A stretch of DNA of 30,547 bases from JAYVJH01 sp043777595 (GCA_043777595.1 JAYWHT010000102.1:1-30547); one strand, 5' to 3'. Shown: positions 1 to 8,132, counted from the stretch's first letter. Numbers and translations: made by a program. The notes: generated by a model not told the origin, from the sequence alone.

Positions 1-129
1 GATGTTAAAAACTAATTTTTCATTGAAGCTAACAAGGTCTTCAACTTGAAGACCCAAAATAGTTGCAATTTTTTCTAATTTTTGATAGCTTACCTCCGAG
101 AAAAGATTAGACAACTTTTGGAAAGTTGT
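1..129 (-). pseudogene. 5'-truncated XRE-family HTH regulator relic (runs off window start)
   Basis: On the minus strand an open frame runs from an in-frame TAG (130-132) out through position 1. It reads KLSNLFSEVSYQKLEKIATI followed by LGLQVEDLVSFNEKLVFNI. This is the pattern of the C-terminal half of a small XRE/Cro-type DNA-binding protein (S-x-x-KLEKIA-x-ILG-x-x-VEDL-x-x-FNEK-x-VFN). The preceding recognition helices and an ATG are missing. Only a TTG near 114 could initiate. The break coincides with the perfect inverted repeat at 103-137. The 3' end lies outside the window. I infer a dead fragment; a short protein starting at TTG is possible but would lack the DNA-binding helices. Confidence 0.5.
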
Positions 130-137
130 CTAATCTT
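103..137. repeat. Perfect 16-bp inverted repeat, 3-nt loop
   Basis: Arms 103-118 and 122-137 (AAGATTAGACAACTTT and its complement) enclose TGG. Read on the minus strand the hairpin is followed by TTTT. It sits exactly where the XRE relic loses its 5' part, and one arm is read as coding sequence (KLSNL). It may be a weak terminator or the scar of a duplication-inversion. Confidence 0.6.
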
Positions 138-152
138 AATCCGTATAAACCC

Positions 153-184
153 AAAACGCCTTCGGACTTGTCCGAAGGCGTTTT
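153..184. terminator. Rho-independent terminator downstream of groEL
   Basis: A perfect 14-bp stem (153-166 with 171-184) has a CTTG loop, flanked by A-run and T-run, so it can work in both directions. It lies 26 bp past the groEL stop codon (minus strand) and most simply terminates the groES-groEL transcript. Confidence 0.85.
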
Positions 185-209
185 TCATAGGTTAAGAACG
201 AGAAAGCGA

Positions 210-1847
210 TTACATCATGCCGCCCATGCCGCCACCGCCACCGTGCGAATGGCCCATGTCTGCCTTTTCTTCTGGCTCGTCGGCTATCATACACTCTGTT
301 GTGAGCAATAACGCTGCGATAGAAGCTGCATTTTCTAATGCCAAACGTGATACTTTCTTAGGATCAATGATACCTGCGGCCAACAAATCTTCGTATCTGT
401 CGTCTTTGGCATTGTAGCCGTAGCCACCTGTACCATTGCGTACTTCCTGAACCACTACCGAGGCTTCGCCACCAGCATTGGCTACAATAGTCCGAAGTGG
501 TGCTTCGAGTGCCATACGGATAATGTTAATACCTGTATTTTCGTCTTCATTGGCACCTTTTAGGTCTTCGATAGACTTCACGGCACGAATAAACGCCACA
601 CCACCACCTGCTACAATACCCTCTTCGATAGCGGCACGAGTTGCGTGAAGGGCATCATCGACACGGTCTTTTTTCTCTTTCATTTCTACTTCGGTCGCTG
701 CACCAATGTATAAGATAGCTACACCACCTGATAATTTGGCCAGACGCTCTTGTAGTTTCTCACGGTCATAGTCAGACGTTGTGATTTCGATTTGCGCTTT
801 GATTTGATTGATACGAGCCTTGATTTGCTCGGCATCACCCGCACCATTTACGATGGTCGTATTATCTTTATCAATGATTATTTTTTCACAATGGCCTAAG
901 TAAGACAAGTCAGCGTTTTCGAGTTTGAAACCACGCTCTTCGGCTATCACCGTTCCACCTGTCAAGATGGCAATGTCTTCGAGCATGGCCTTGCGGCGGT
1001 CGCCAAAGCCTGGGGCTTTTACGGCAGCTACTTTTAGCGCACCACGTATTTTGTTTACTACCAATGTTGCCAAGGCTTCGCCATCAACGTCTTCGGCAAT
1101 AATCAACAATGGGCGGCCTGTTTGTGCTACACCTTCGAGTACTGGCAAAAGTTCTTTCATCGAAGATACCTTTTTCTCAGAAATCAAGATAAAAGGCTTC
1201 TCCATTTCTACTTCCATTTTCTCGGCGTTGGTAACGAAGTACGGCGACAAATAGCCACGGTCAAACTGCATACCTTCTACTGTCTTTACTTCGGTTTCTG
1301 TACCACGGGCTTCTTCAACCGTAATAACACCCTCAGTACCAACTTTTTTCATGGCATCGGCAATCATATTACCAATTTCAGTGTCGTGGTTGGCAGAGAT
1401 AGTGGCTACCTGTGCAATTTTACTAAAATCATCGCCTACTGTCTGTGCTTGCTCGGCCAAGTTGGCATTTACGGCAGCTACAGCTTTGTCTATACCACGC
1501 TTCAAGTCCATTGGATTGGCACCAGCGGCTACGTTTTTAGAACCAATGGCATAAATCGCTTGTGCCAATACGGTAGCGGTTGTTGTACCATCACCAGCGG
1601 CATCGGCAGTTTTTGAGGCCACTTCTTTCACGAGTTGTGCGCCCATGTTTTCCATGGCATCTTTCAACTCTATTTCCTTGGCTACTGTTACACCGTCTTT
1701 GGTGATAACTGGTGAGCCAAATTTTTTGTCAATAATTACGTTACGACCTTTTGGTCCAAGGGTTACTTTTACGGCATTGGCCAATGTATCTACGCCTCTC
1801 TTGATTTTATCACGAGCTTCGGTATCGAATAATATTTTTTTAGACAT
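210..1847 (-). CDS. groEL: Chaperonin GroEL (60 kDa, Cpn60)
   Basis: Cytosolic ATP-dependent chaperonin that forms double heptameric rings and folds proteins enclosed under the GroES lid. The 545-residue length is that of a complete GroEL. The N-terminus carries KVTLGPKGRNV, followed by the nucleotide-site motif GDGTTTATVLAQAI near residue 86; GGGVAFIRA lies near residue 413. The tail ends in a Gly/Met-rich stretch (GGGGGMGGMM) preceded by His residues (GHSHG), as in many Bacteroidota copies. It is the second gene after groES, 68 bp away, with a G/C hairpin in the spacer and a terminator behind it. The ATG is preceded by A-rich sequence rather than a Shine-Dalgarno motif. Identification is certain. 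Confidence 0.99.
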   Translation of the reverse strand: MSKKILFDTEARDKIKRGVDTLANAVKVTLGPKGRNVIIDKKFGSPVITKDGVTVAKEIELKDAMENMGAQLVKEVASKTADAAGDGTTTATVLAQAIYAIGSKNVAAGANPMDLKRGIDKAVAAVNANLAEQAQTVGDDFSKIAQVATISANHDTEIGNMIADAMKKVGTEGVITVEEARGTETEVKTVEGMQFDRGYLSPYFVTNAEKMEVEMEKPFILISEKKVSSMKELLPVLEGVAQTGRPLLIIAEDVDGEALATLVVNKIRGALKVAAVKAPGFGDRRKAMLEDIAILTGGTVIAEERGFKLENADLSYLGHCEKIIIDKDNTTIVNGAGDAEQIKARINQIKAQIEITTSDYDREKLQERLAKLSGGVAILYIGAATEVEMKEKKDRVDDALHATRAAIEEGIVAGGGVAFIRAVKSIEDLKGANEDENTGINIIRMALEAPLRTIVANAGGEASVVVQEVRNGTGGYGYNAKDDRYEDLLAAGIIDPKKVSRLALENAASIAALLLTTECMIADEPEEKADMGHSHGGGGGMGGMM

Positions 1848-1890
1848 TGTTTTTTTTAATTTGAAAATTAGCGAATTTGAAAATTTAAAA

Positions 1891-1914
1891 TCCCCCCATC
1901 GGGGGTTAGGGGGC
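1891..1914. repeat. G/C-tract hairpin in the groES-groEL spacer
   Basis: On the minus strand the sequence GCCCCCTAACCCCCGATGGGGGGA starts one base after the groES stop. Either C5 tract can pair with the G6 tract, giving two alternative stems. The element is far more GC-rich than its AT-rich surroundings. It could stabilise the groES 3' end or reduce read-through into groEL. It also resembles short C/G-tract intergenic repeats found in many Bacteroidota genomes, but only one copy is seen in this window. Confidence 0.6.
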
Positions 1915-1915
1915 T

Positions 1916-2194
1916 TTACAATATTGCAAAAATATCTGACTCACGCATGATGAGGTACTCGTTACCCTCAACCGTGATTTCAGTTCCTGCATATTTGCCA
2001 TACAATACCGTATCGCCTACTTTTACTGTAATTGGCTCGTCTTTTTTACCTGGGCCAGCGGCTACTACTACACCACGCTGTGGTTTTTCTTTGGCAGTAT
2101 CTGGAATAATGATTCCGAAAGCTGTTTTTTCTTCGGCAGGTGCGGCCTGTACCAACACACGGTCTGCCAACGGCTTTACTTTTACTTCTGACAT
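1916..2194 (-). CDS. groES: Co-chaperonin GroES (10 kDa, Cpn10)
   Basis: Heptameric lid of the GroEL chamber. The 92 residues begin with KVKPLADRVLVQ, the classic Cpn10 N-terminus. The mobile loop that docks on GroEL is at residues 21-40 (EEKTAFGIIIPDTAKEKPQR), and the C-terminal strand holds GTEITVEGNEYLIMRESDI. It is first in the groES-groEL operon. A Bacteroidota -7 box (TACCTTTG) lies 45 bp upstream. No CIRCE operator (TTAGCACTC-N9-GAGTGCTAA) is present, so HrcA control is not supported. Confidence 0.98.
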   Translation of the reverse strand: MSEVKVKPLADRVLVQAAPAEEKTAFGIIIPDTAKEKPQRGVVVAAGPGKKDEPITVKVGDTVLYGKYAGTEITVEGNEYLIMRESDIFAIL

Positions 2195-2238
2195 AATTGC
2201 TATTATTTTATGGTTTTTGTTAAATACGTTTCCAACTA

Positions 2239-2246
2239 CAAAGGTA
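2239..2246 (-). promoter_or_regulatory. Candidate groESL -7 box (TACCTTTG)
   Basis: The minus strand reads TACCTTTG, a full match to TAnnTTTG, about 45 bp before the groES ATG. No TTG is at the usual 19-20 bp distance; a TTGGCA lies only 13 bp upstream. A short CAC-AAAAA-GTG dyad (2248-2258) overlaps that stretch and could be a regulatory site, though it is too short to be sure. Confidence 0.45.
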
Positions 2247-2325
2247 TCACTTTTTGTGCCAATCGCCTGTTTTTAATTTTTACTGCCATTTTTGCAGTTT
2301 TTAGACTGACAACCCACTGGCTTTG

Positions 2326-3282
2326 TCAGTTTTTGGTCAAGTGTTGTGCCATTTTTAAACCTGATACAAACGCCCCTTCAACATTACCCATACCAAAACC
2401 ATCGCCACCAATCAAAACAGGAAACGATGATTGACCACAAATAACAAATGGCTCAATACGTCGCTTTTCGGCCAAACTATACCGCCAACGATGTACCGAC
2501 ACGGTCTCAATACTATCAAGTTCAATCCACTCTTTGAGGCAATCTATCATCGTTTGGCCTGTTTGGTTTTGGTCAGCTTCAAATTGTGCTTGACTAAACT
2601 CAGCCGAGGCGTGAATGGTAACGGTATATTTTAGGGGAGAGATACCTTTTTGAAAATTATCAGCAACCCAAGCTACTGGCCCCGCCTCAAACTTCAAGTA
2701 ACCAGACAGCGGCATTTTGCTTGGCCTGCTCAACGACAACATAACGGCAATACAGGGCGCATAAATGACCGACTCAAAAGTAGCCTTTTCAGCCTCTGTA
2801 ATATCTATTTGACTGTCTTCAAACAATGTCTGAACTTGCGGAACGGGAGCAGTGATGATGAGGCGGTCGGCTTTGTAGTGTGTTCCAAATTCGGTAACAA
2901 CCTCGCAGCTATGTTTATCGCCAGACAGCATGACTACTTTTTCGTTGGTTTTTACGGTCAAATCTTTGGCCATATACTTCGCAATAGCATTCATACCGTC
3001 TGTGCCAATAAAACGGGGATTCTGAAAGATTCCGCCCAAATGCCATTCACTTAAAATGCCCTTAGTTTGTAAATTAGCTACAAACTGCTGAAAATCAGGC
3101 GTTTTTGCCGAAAAATACTGTGCGCCATGGTCAGCACGGCCATTGTCAATACGGCGAGTGGCAAGTCGCCCTCCCATTCCACGGCCTTTGTCTAAGACAG
3201 TTACGCCCCAGCCGTTTTTTTGTAGTTCCAGTGCGGCAGTTAGCCCAGCCATGCCAGCACCAATTATTAAACAGGTTTTCAT
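2326..3282 (-). CDS. Renalase-like NAD(P)/FAD-dependent oxidoreductase
   Basis: A 318-residue flavoprotein of the COG3380 (renalase-like amine oxidase) type. The N-terminus has the Rossmann FAD motif IIGAGMAGLTAALEL and the second FAD segment GGRLATRR, followed by DHGAQYFSA. The C-terminus has the FAD-closing motif GGDGFGMGNVEGAFVSG. The substrate cannot be read from the sequence. Its ATG overlaps the purA stop (ATGA, 3279-3282), so translation is probably coupled to purA although no common pathway is known. An 8-bp inverted repeat (2305-2312/2323-2330) overlapping the stop codon may help end the transcript. Confidence 0.85.
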   Translation of the reverse strand: MKTCLIIGAGMAGLTAALELQKNGWGVTVLDKGRGMGGRLATRRIDNGRADHGAQYFSAKTPDFQQFVANLQTKGILSEWHLGGIFQNPRFIGTDGMNAIAKYMAKDLTVKTNEKVVMLSGDKHSCEVVTEFGTHYKADRLIITAPVPQVQTLFEDSQIDITEAEKATFESVIYAPCIAVMLSLSRPSKMPLSGYLKFEAGPVAWVADNFQKGISPLKYTVTIHASAEFSQAQFEADQNQTGQTMIDCLKEWIELDSIETVSVHRWRYSLAEKRRIEPFVICGQSSFPVLIGGDGFGMGNVEGAFVSGLKMAQHLTKN

Positions 3283-4556
3283 ATTCTATGAATCAACGCT
3301 TCACGGTCTGGGCCAGTCGATACAAAAGTAATAGGGAGTTGGAGTTCAGATTCCAAAAACGCTACATAGTCTTTGAGTTCTTGGGGCATTTGGCCAAATG
3401 TGTGCAGGTCATTGAGAGATGTAAACCAACCCTTAAAATCTTGATATACAGGCTCTACGTCATTGTCGCAGAGGTCATAAGGCATTTTGTCGGTTGTTGA
3501 GCCGTCAGAGAGTTTATAGTGTGTACAGATTTTGATGGTTTCAAAAATATTGAGTACATCGGCTTTCATCATCACCAACTGTGTAGCCCCGTTTATCATG
3601 ATGGCATAACGCAGAGCAGGTAAGTCTAACCAACCACAGCGGCGAGGGCGACCCGTCGTAGAGCCAAACTCACGGCCTTCTTGGCGCATTCGCTCACCTG
3701 TTTCTTCCAACAATTCGGTCGGAAACGGCCCACTGCCCACACGGGTACAGTAAGCCTTAAAAATTCCAAAAACCTCACCAATAGTACTTGGCGCAATGCC
3801 CAGACCTGTACAAGCCCCAGCAGCCATGGTACTCGAAGACGTTACGAACGGGTACGAACCAAAGTCAATATCTAACAACGAACCCTGTGCGCCCTCAGCT
3901 AAAATTGACCGCTCGGCAGCCAACGACTCATTGACAAGATACTCGCTATCAACAAGTTGAAAACTCTTCAAAAACTCAACCGCACCAAAAAACGCATCTT
4001 CGGCCTCAACTAATTGAGTGGCATAATTAAATTCATAAAAATTGAGAATCGTTTTGTGTTGCTCAGTAAGTCTGTTGTATTTTTCTATAAAATCATCGGC
4101 CAACACATCGCCAACCCTAAGCCCAAGGCGAGCCACTTTGTCTTGATACGTTGGGCCAATGCCTTTGAGGGTCGAGCCAATTTTGGCTGCGCCTTTGGCT
4201 TGTTCGTAAGCAGCATCGAGTAGCCTGTGGGTTGGCAATATGATTGATGCTTTTTTGGAAATATATAAGTTTTGGTGCAGTGGCAAGTTGTATTTAGCCA
4301 GTGCATCAATTTCTTTCTTGAAAATAATTGGGTCAAGAACAACGCCATTACCAATGATATTTTTGATGTCGGCCCTAAAAATACCTGACGGAATTTGATG
4401 CAAAACGTGCTTAAAACCATCAAATTCAAGTGTATGACCTGCATTTGGGCCTCCCTGAAATCGGGCTACAACCTCGTATTTGGGTGCGAGTACATCTACA
4501 ATCTTTCCTTTTCCTTCGTCGCCCCATTGGAGGCCAAGCAATACATCAACTTTCAT
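3279..4556 (-). CDS. purA: Adenylosuccinate synthase PurA
   Basis: Catalyses GTP-dependent joining of IMP and aspartate to adenylosuccinate, the first committed step to AMP. The 425 residues match family length. The phosphate-binding loop GLQWGDEGKGK includes the catalytic Asp13, and GGPNAGHT contains the catalytic His41; both fall at the positions numbered in E. coli PurA. Further marks are EGAQGSLLDIDFGSYPFVTSS (IMP site) and GSTTGRPRRCGWLDLPALRYA. It ends in an ATGA overlap with the downstream flavoprotein gene. With purQ at 13979 it is the second purine gene of the window, but the two are unlinked. Confidence 0.98.
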   Translation of the reverse strand: MKVDVLLGLQWGDEGKGKIVDVLAPKYEVVARFQGGPNAGHTLEFDGFKHVLHQIPSGIFRADIKNIIGNGVVLDPIIFKKEIDALAKYNLPLHQNLYISKKASIILPTHRLLDAAYEQAKGAAKIGSTLKGIGPTYQDKVARLGLRVGDVLADDFIEKYNRLTEQHKTILNFYEFNYATQLVEAEDAFFGAVEFLKSFQLVDSEYLVNESLAAERSILAEGAQGSLLDIDFGSYPFVTSSSTMAAGACTGLGIAPSTIGEVFGIFKAYCTRVGSGPFPTELLEETGERMRQEGREFGSTTGRPRRCGWLDLPALRYAIMINGATQLVMMKADVLNIFETIKICTHYKLSDGSTTDKMPYDLCDNDVEPVYQDFKGWFTSLNDLHTFGQMPQELKDYVAFLESELQLPITFVSTGPDREALIHRI

Positions 4557-4645
4557 GTGATTATTTTTTTACGATTTATCAAGCGTGAATATTCCGTCAA
4601 AATTCGTAAAAAAATGCCACAAACCGAAAAGAAACCTTTGTAATT

Positions 4646-5689
4646 TCAGTTTTTATGATGCTCTTGCTGGTAGTGCTTTTTGAGCATATCTTCGCCAAAA
4701 TCATTAGTTAAGTCTCTCACAACGGTATGCACGTGGTTGGCGTTAGTTTGGGTATTGTCGTATTCGATAAATAAAACATTATTTTGGATTCGATAATAAT
4801 GGCCACCGTTACCAATTTTGGCTTCTTGTGCGCCCCGCCAAGTAAAAACCAAGTTGTCGATACCCGCTTTTTTTATTTTTTTCATAAAATCATCGGCAAA
4901 CCCAAATGGGTATCGGCGCAGGTAAATGTTTATGAGTGCCATCAATTTTTGTTGCTGGTTCAGCGTCAGTTCTGTAAATTTAATGCCATTTTTAAGAGTA
5001 TCGCTTCGGCTATAATGACCCAAATTGCCAGAAAATATTTCAAAAGGTGATTTGTCAGAAACAACTACTTTTTTGAGTTGCTCGTCAGTCATTGAGTGTA
5101 GTAAGTCCAAGCCCAATACTTCTTCTTTTTTGATAAGTTGCTTACCTGCTTCGGGGTAGCCCTCTGGCACAATGGCAGGATTGCTCCCCAAAAAGAGCGG
5201 TGTGCCTGATATAACTTTACCTGTTTCGGACGAAAAATTAAACGAAATATGATGCCCCTCTATGCGCCAGCCCCAGCGTTGATATTGACTGGGCGTACCA
5301 AAAACCGAAAAATAAAACTTGCCTGGGTGTCTTCTGAGATTTTCGGCGGGGAGTTTTTCTATTTGTTTCAATACCGTTTCCAATTGCATCACCGCCACCG
5401 CTGTTTCTGCCGCCGACTCACTCACAGTAGCTTTGAGGAGATTAACAGCCGCCTTTGTCTGTTGCTGGTTCATGTCCATCAGCGGTAGCCCCATTCGCTC
5501 TATTGGCACAAAAAACCATCGTTGCCGCTCGGTCGTGTCATAGGCAAAGCGTGTTCTTTTGAGTTTGTCTGCATCTAATGTTTTCAAGAACGCCTGCGTT
5601 GCGGCCAGCACACGCTTGTTGCTATTGCGTTGGGCATTTGTTGTGGTGTTCAAAGCCAAAAGTAAAATGATTATAAAAATGTTTTTCAT
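4646..5689 (-). CDS. Exported DUF3500 family protein
   Basis: About 347 residues from the ATG at 5689 (MKNIFIIILLLALN, a better signal-peptide start than the ATG four codons upstream at 5701). A cleavable signal peptide ends near TTTNAQ. The body matches DUF3500: an early RFAYDTTERQRWFFVPIER segment, GWRIEGHHISFNF in the middle, and the C-terminal HYYRIQNNVLFIEYDNTQ then ANHVHTVVRDLTNDFGEDML. The conserved His/Asp/Asn-rich end suggests a metal or ligand site, but no activity is established. It lies upstream of purA on the same strand, separated by 89 bp. Confidence 0.8.
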   Translation of the reverse strand: MKNIFIIILLLALNTTTNAQRNSNKRVLAATQAFLKTLDADKLKRTRFAYDTTERQRWFFVPIERMGLPLMDMNQQQTKAAVNLLKATVSESAAETAVAVMQLETVLKQIEKLPAENLRRHPGKFYFSVFGTPSQYQRWGWRIEGHHISFNFSSETGKVISGTPLFLGSNPAIVPEGYPEAGKQLIKKEEVLGLDLLHSMTDEQLKKVVVSDKSPFEIFSGNLGHYSRSDTLKNGIKFTELTLNQQQKLMALINIYLRRYPFGFADDFMKKIKKAGIDNLVFTWRGAQEAKIGNGGHYYRIQNNVLFIEYDNTQTNANHVHTVVRDLTNDFGEDMLKKHYQQEHHKN

Positions 5690-5724
5690 ATAATTTTGCA
5701 TTGTCTTTTGAACGAAGTAACAAT

Positions 5725-5824
5725 TTAAGGAGTCGTGAGTACGGAGTCGTGAGTTAAATACAATACTGATAATCAGTAAGTTATCAAAATAAAAATACCG
5801 TATTACTTTTGAATAAGTACTTAA
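5725..5824 (+). repeat. TTAA-bounded dispersed repeat, copy A (7-bp deletion)
   Basis: Copy of the 107-bp element also found at 10914, 11017, 17899 and 26037. It begins TTAAGGAGTCGTGAGTA and ends GAATAAGTACTTAA. It is 100 bp because 7 bp are missing between the two GTCGTGAGT direct repeats. The inner hairpin ACTGAT-A-ATCAGT is intact. It sits between the DUF3500 gene and the LptF/G gene, about 110 bp past the latter's stop. Confidence 0.85.
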
Positions 5825-5935
5825 AACCTTGTAACAGTCTGTTTTTCAATACTTTTAGACGGGGTTGCCCGTGCGATTTATTGTTTATAATTTTTCGGTT
5901 CTTTATGGCCTTAAATACTCCGCACTAAGTTTATT

Positions 5936-7426
5936 TCATGCTGCTGCCAGCCGCCTATTTTGCCACCATTTTTTAGCTTTATCGAGCCAAATAACATAAA
6001 CATCTTGGTCAAACAAACGAGAGTCGTTGAGGGCTTTACTGGTAAAATAAACACCAACCAGAGCCAATATTGTGTTTGAGAGCCAAGCCCCTACTGGCAC
6101 CCAGACAATGCCATCTTTGGCCCATTTGTCGCCCTGAATCGTAAAGACATACGACAATATAAAAAAAATGACCGATACCAACACAGGTAAACCAAAACCA
6201 CCTTTTTTGATAATAGCCCCCAGCGGCGCACCAATCAAAAACATAACCAAGCAAGCCAGCGACTGGCTATATTTATGGTGCTGCTCGAGGTCGTATCTAA
6301 ACCATTGCTTTTCTTGCTCAACCAAGTTTAGTTTATTGGTTTTGGTGTAGTTCAATATATTTGTAGCCGTTCCGACGGCACTCGTCAAGGCCGTTTGCTT
6401 GTCGTCTTTGGTCAATGGGTGTTTTTTGATAAGCGAATCTATCCAAGCCCCTGCTTTGGGCGATGTTTTGGGGCTTTGTCGGAGTAGTTCGGCTCGGCTC
6501 GTGTAGTTGTAATATTGTTTGGTTGTAGCAAAAAGGCTTTGCTGAGTAGTTTCGTATCGCCGATGGAGAGAGTCAGAAATAACACGCAACTCATTGGCAT
6601 CTTTCATAAACTCGTGGTACTCAAATTGGTTTTCGCCAGTGCGTTTCATACCAAAAGACTCCAAACTTACTACCATTTTGTAGTGGTCAAATTTGTTGCG
6701 GGCAAGTTGGGTATTTTCGACAATATTACCAACTACACTACTGGCCGTTGTGCCGTTGGGGTTGCTTTCAGAATACTGGTTGCCCTTAAAAAGCTCCATC
6801 ACCAAATAGCTATTGTCGTTGATGGTGTACATCAGGCCCGAGTCGGCCAAGGTTACATCTCGATTGGCGGCATCGTACTCGTTGGGCGGGTGCCGATAAA
6901 TAACCAAGTTTTTGAGCGACCGCCCATCTGGAAATTTTTTATCGACCTTGATGTTATAGCCTGGAATGTCATTATAAAAAATCCCCTCTTTGATATTGAG
7001 CGTTGCTTTGGCCGTTTTTATGTCGTACAATAAACTATACCCTTTGAGATTGGCCCAAGGGGCTACTTTGTTATTGAACCAAAAAGAAAAAATAGTAATA
7101 AAAATAGCTGCAATAAAAACAGGAAGCATAGCTCGCCAAGCCGAAATACCTGCACTCTTGATGGCCGTGAGTTCAAAAAACTCACCTAAGTTACCAAACG
7201 CCATCAATGACGACAACAACACGGCAAGCGGCAGCGAGATGGGAATTGTGATTAGACTAAAATACGAAAGCAGCTTGCCGTAGTCGGTCATACTAATGTC
7301 TTTGCCAACCAGCTCGGGCATATATTGGGCAATGAGCCGCATCAAAAATATAAAAGTAACGATGCAGAGCGTTAGCACAAATGGCCCTACAAAGGAGCCA
7401 ATTATTAGTTTGTCTATTTTTTTCAT
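5936..7426 (-). CDS. LptF/LptG family permease (YjgP/YjgQ)
   Basis: Inner-membrane permease subunit of the lipopolysaccharide export machine, which with LptB and LptC lifts LPS onto the Lpt bridge. The 496 residues have the family architecture: an N-terminal helix (about 10-32), helices around 52-75 and 100-120, a large periplasmic beta-jellyroll-like part carrying long inserts, and three helices at the C-terminus (about 390-470). Family-like sequences include KKIDKLIIGSFVGPFVLTL near the start, FFELTAIKSAGIS after the second helix, and FLIGAPLGAIIKKGGFGLPV before the last helices. It is longer than proteobacterial LptF/G (about 360) but usual for Bacteroidota. Whether it is F or G cannot be decided here. 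The START-like gene lies 48 bp upstream on the same strand. Confidence 0.9.
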   Translation of the reverse strand: MKKIDKLIIGSFVGPFVLTLCIVTFIFLMRLIAQYMPELVGKDISMTDYGKLLSYFSLITIPISLPLAVLLSSLMAFGNLGEFFELTAIKSAGISAWRAMLPVFIAAIFITIFSFWFNNKVAPWANLKGYSLLYDIKTAKATLNIKEGIFYNDIPGYNIKVDKKFPDGRSLKNLVIYRHPPNEYDAANRDVTLADSGLMYTINDNSYLVMELFKGNQYSESNPNGTTASSVVGNIVENTQLARNKFDHYKMVVSLESFGMKRTGENQFEYHEFMKDANELRVISDSLHRRYETTQQSLFATTKQYYNYTSRAELLRQSPKTSPKAGAWIDSLIKKHPLTKDDKQTALTSAVGTATNILNYTKTNKLNLVEQEKQWFRYDLEQHHKYSQSLACLVMFLIGAPLGAIIKKGGFGLPVLVSVIFFILSYVFTIQGDKWAKDGIVWVPVGAWLSNTILALVGVYFTSKALNDSRLFDQDVYVIWLDKAKKWWQNRRLAAA

Positions 7427-7474
7427 AACTACACAACGTGCAAAAGCCGCTCGTTATTGGTCTGTTAATAAATT

Positions 7475-7867
7475 TTAACTCCCAATTATTTCTTTTAGCC
7501 TGTCCATGAAGCCCTCCCAAAGTCCTTCCAACTCTTCGGGGTCGGTATTGGTCGAATAGTCAGTAACGTACAAAAACGTAGTACTCGTCAAGTCGCTGAC
7601 CTCTATTTTTAATTCAACGTAACTGTTATCTGTATTATCGGGGCTGGTGTCGGTAAATTCAAATCTAACGCTTTTATTGAGTTTAAAGACCGTTTGCTTT
7701 GCTGGGTGGTTTTCTCCGTCCCAAAAAAAATCAAATTTTTGTTCTGGTTTAATATTTACTTTCTGAGCAAACCATTGCGACAACCCAGAGGCAGTACTAA
7801 TATATGTAAAAAGCATTTTGGGGGATGCTCGAAGCTCGAATTCAGTGTTGTATTTGAATTTTTGCAT
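7475..7867 (-). CDS. START-like (SRPBCC) domain protein
   Basis: A 130-residue soluble protein. The ATG at 7865-7867 (MQKFKYNTEFELRASP) is preferred over an upstream TTG because family members begin in this way. The core shows ASPKMLFTYISTASGLSQWFA, then FDFFWDG, and a C-terminal amphipathic helix ending EELEGLWEGFMDRLKEIIG, the pattern of the Bacteroidota START-like/AHSA1-related family. The fold makes a hydrophobic pocket for a lipid or other small ligand; the ligand is unknown. It lies directly before the LptF/G gene and is probably co-transcribed, which would fit a link to envelope lipids, but that is inference. Confidence 0.8.
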   Translation of the reverse strand: MQKFKYNTEFELRASPKMLFTYISTASGLSQWFAQKVNIKPEQKFDFFWDGENHPAKQTVFKLNKSVRFEFTDTSPDNTDNSYVELKIEVSDLTSTTFLYVTDYSTNTDPEELEGLWEGFMDRLKEIIGS

Positions 7868-7947
7868 AATTGTATGTATTTCCGATGTTGTTAAAATAGA
7901 GACATTTGGGGGCAAAGTATAAAGTTATTACGATTATTCAAAATCTA

Positions 7948-7979
7948 TTTGCTTTTTTGAAACAAATGACCTACTTTTG
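7948..7979 (+). promoter_or_regulatory. Bacteroidota-type promoter of tRNA-Met
   Basis: TTTG (7948-7951), a 20-bp spacer and TACTTTTG (7972-7979) match both boxes of the Bacteroidota housekeeping promoter. Transcription would begin about 11 bp before the tRNA. Confidence 0.75.
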
Positions 7980-7996
7980 TGGTGTTAAAATAGTTC

Positions 7997-8073
7997 GGCG
8001 GGGTAGCTCAGATGGTTAGAGCGTAGGATTCATAACCCTAAGGTCGGCAGTTCGATCCTGCTCTCCGCCACCA
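7997..8073 (+). tRNA. tRNA-Met (CAT anticodon, elongator type)
   Basis: The acceptor strands GGCGGGG (7997-8003) and CTCCGCC (8063-8069) pair with one G-U. Discriminator A is at 8070 and an encoded CCA at 8071-8073. The D arm is GCTCAGATGGTTAGAGC, the anticodon CAT is at 8031-8033 in the loop TTCATAA, and the T loop is TTCGATC. The G1-C72 pair excludes an initiator tRNA. The overall sequence resembles elongator tRNA-Met rather than the lysidine-modified tRNA-Ile2, which also has CAT. The anticodon stem has an A-C mismatch next to the loop. Confidence 0.95.
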
Positions 8074-8118
8074 TCAAAAAAGCCTTGAAAGAATGTTCTT
8101 TCAAGGCTTTTTTGATGG
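8071..8118. terminator. Bidirectional terminator after tRNA-Met
   Basis: A perfect 23-bp stem (8071-8093 with 8096-8118) with only TG between the arms and a T6 run in the right arm. It starts at the tRNA's CCA. It can also terminate the minus-strand gene whose stop codon is at 8133. Confidence 0.9.
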
Positions 8119-8132
8119 CCGATACCCTGACT

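Noticed and set aside
2243..2260. TTGGCACAAAAAGTGAT upstream of groES as a sigma-54 promoter or CIRCE-like operator
   Set aside because: The -12 GC element is absent and the dyad does not match CIRCE; TACCTTTG is a better fit to the phylum's usual promoter.
217..2276. Long plus-strand frames opposite groEL and groES (e.g. 925-1254, 1122-1616, 1947-2276)
   Set aside because: They are antisense shadows of clearly conserved chaperonin genes and resemble no protein family.
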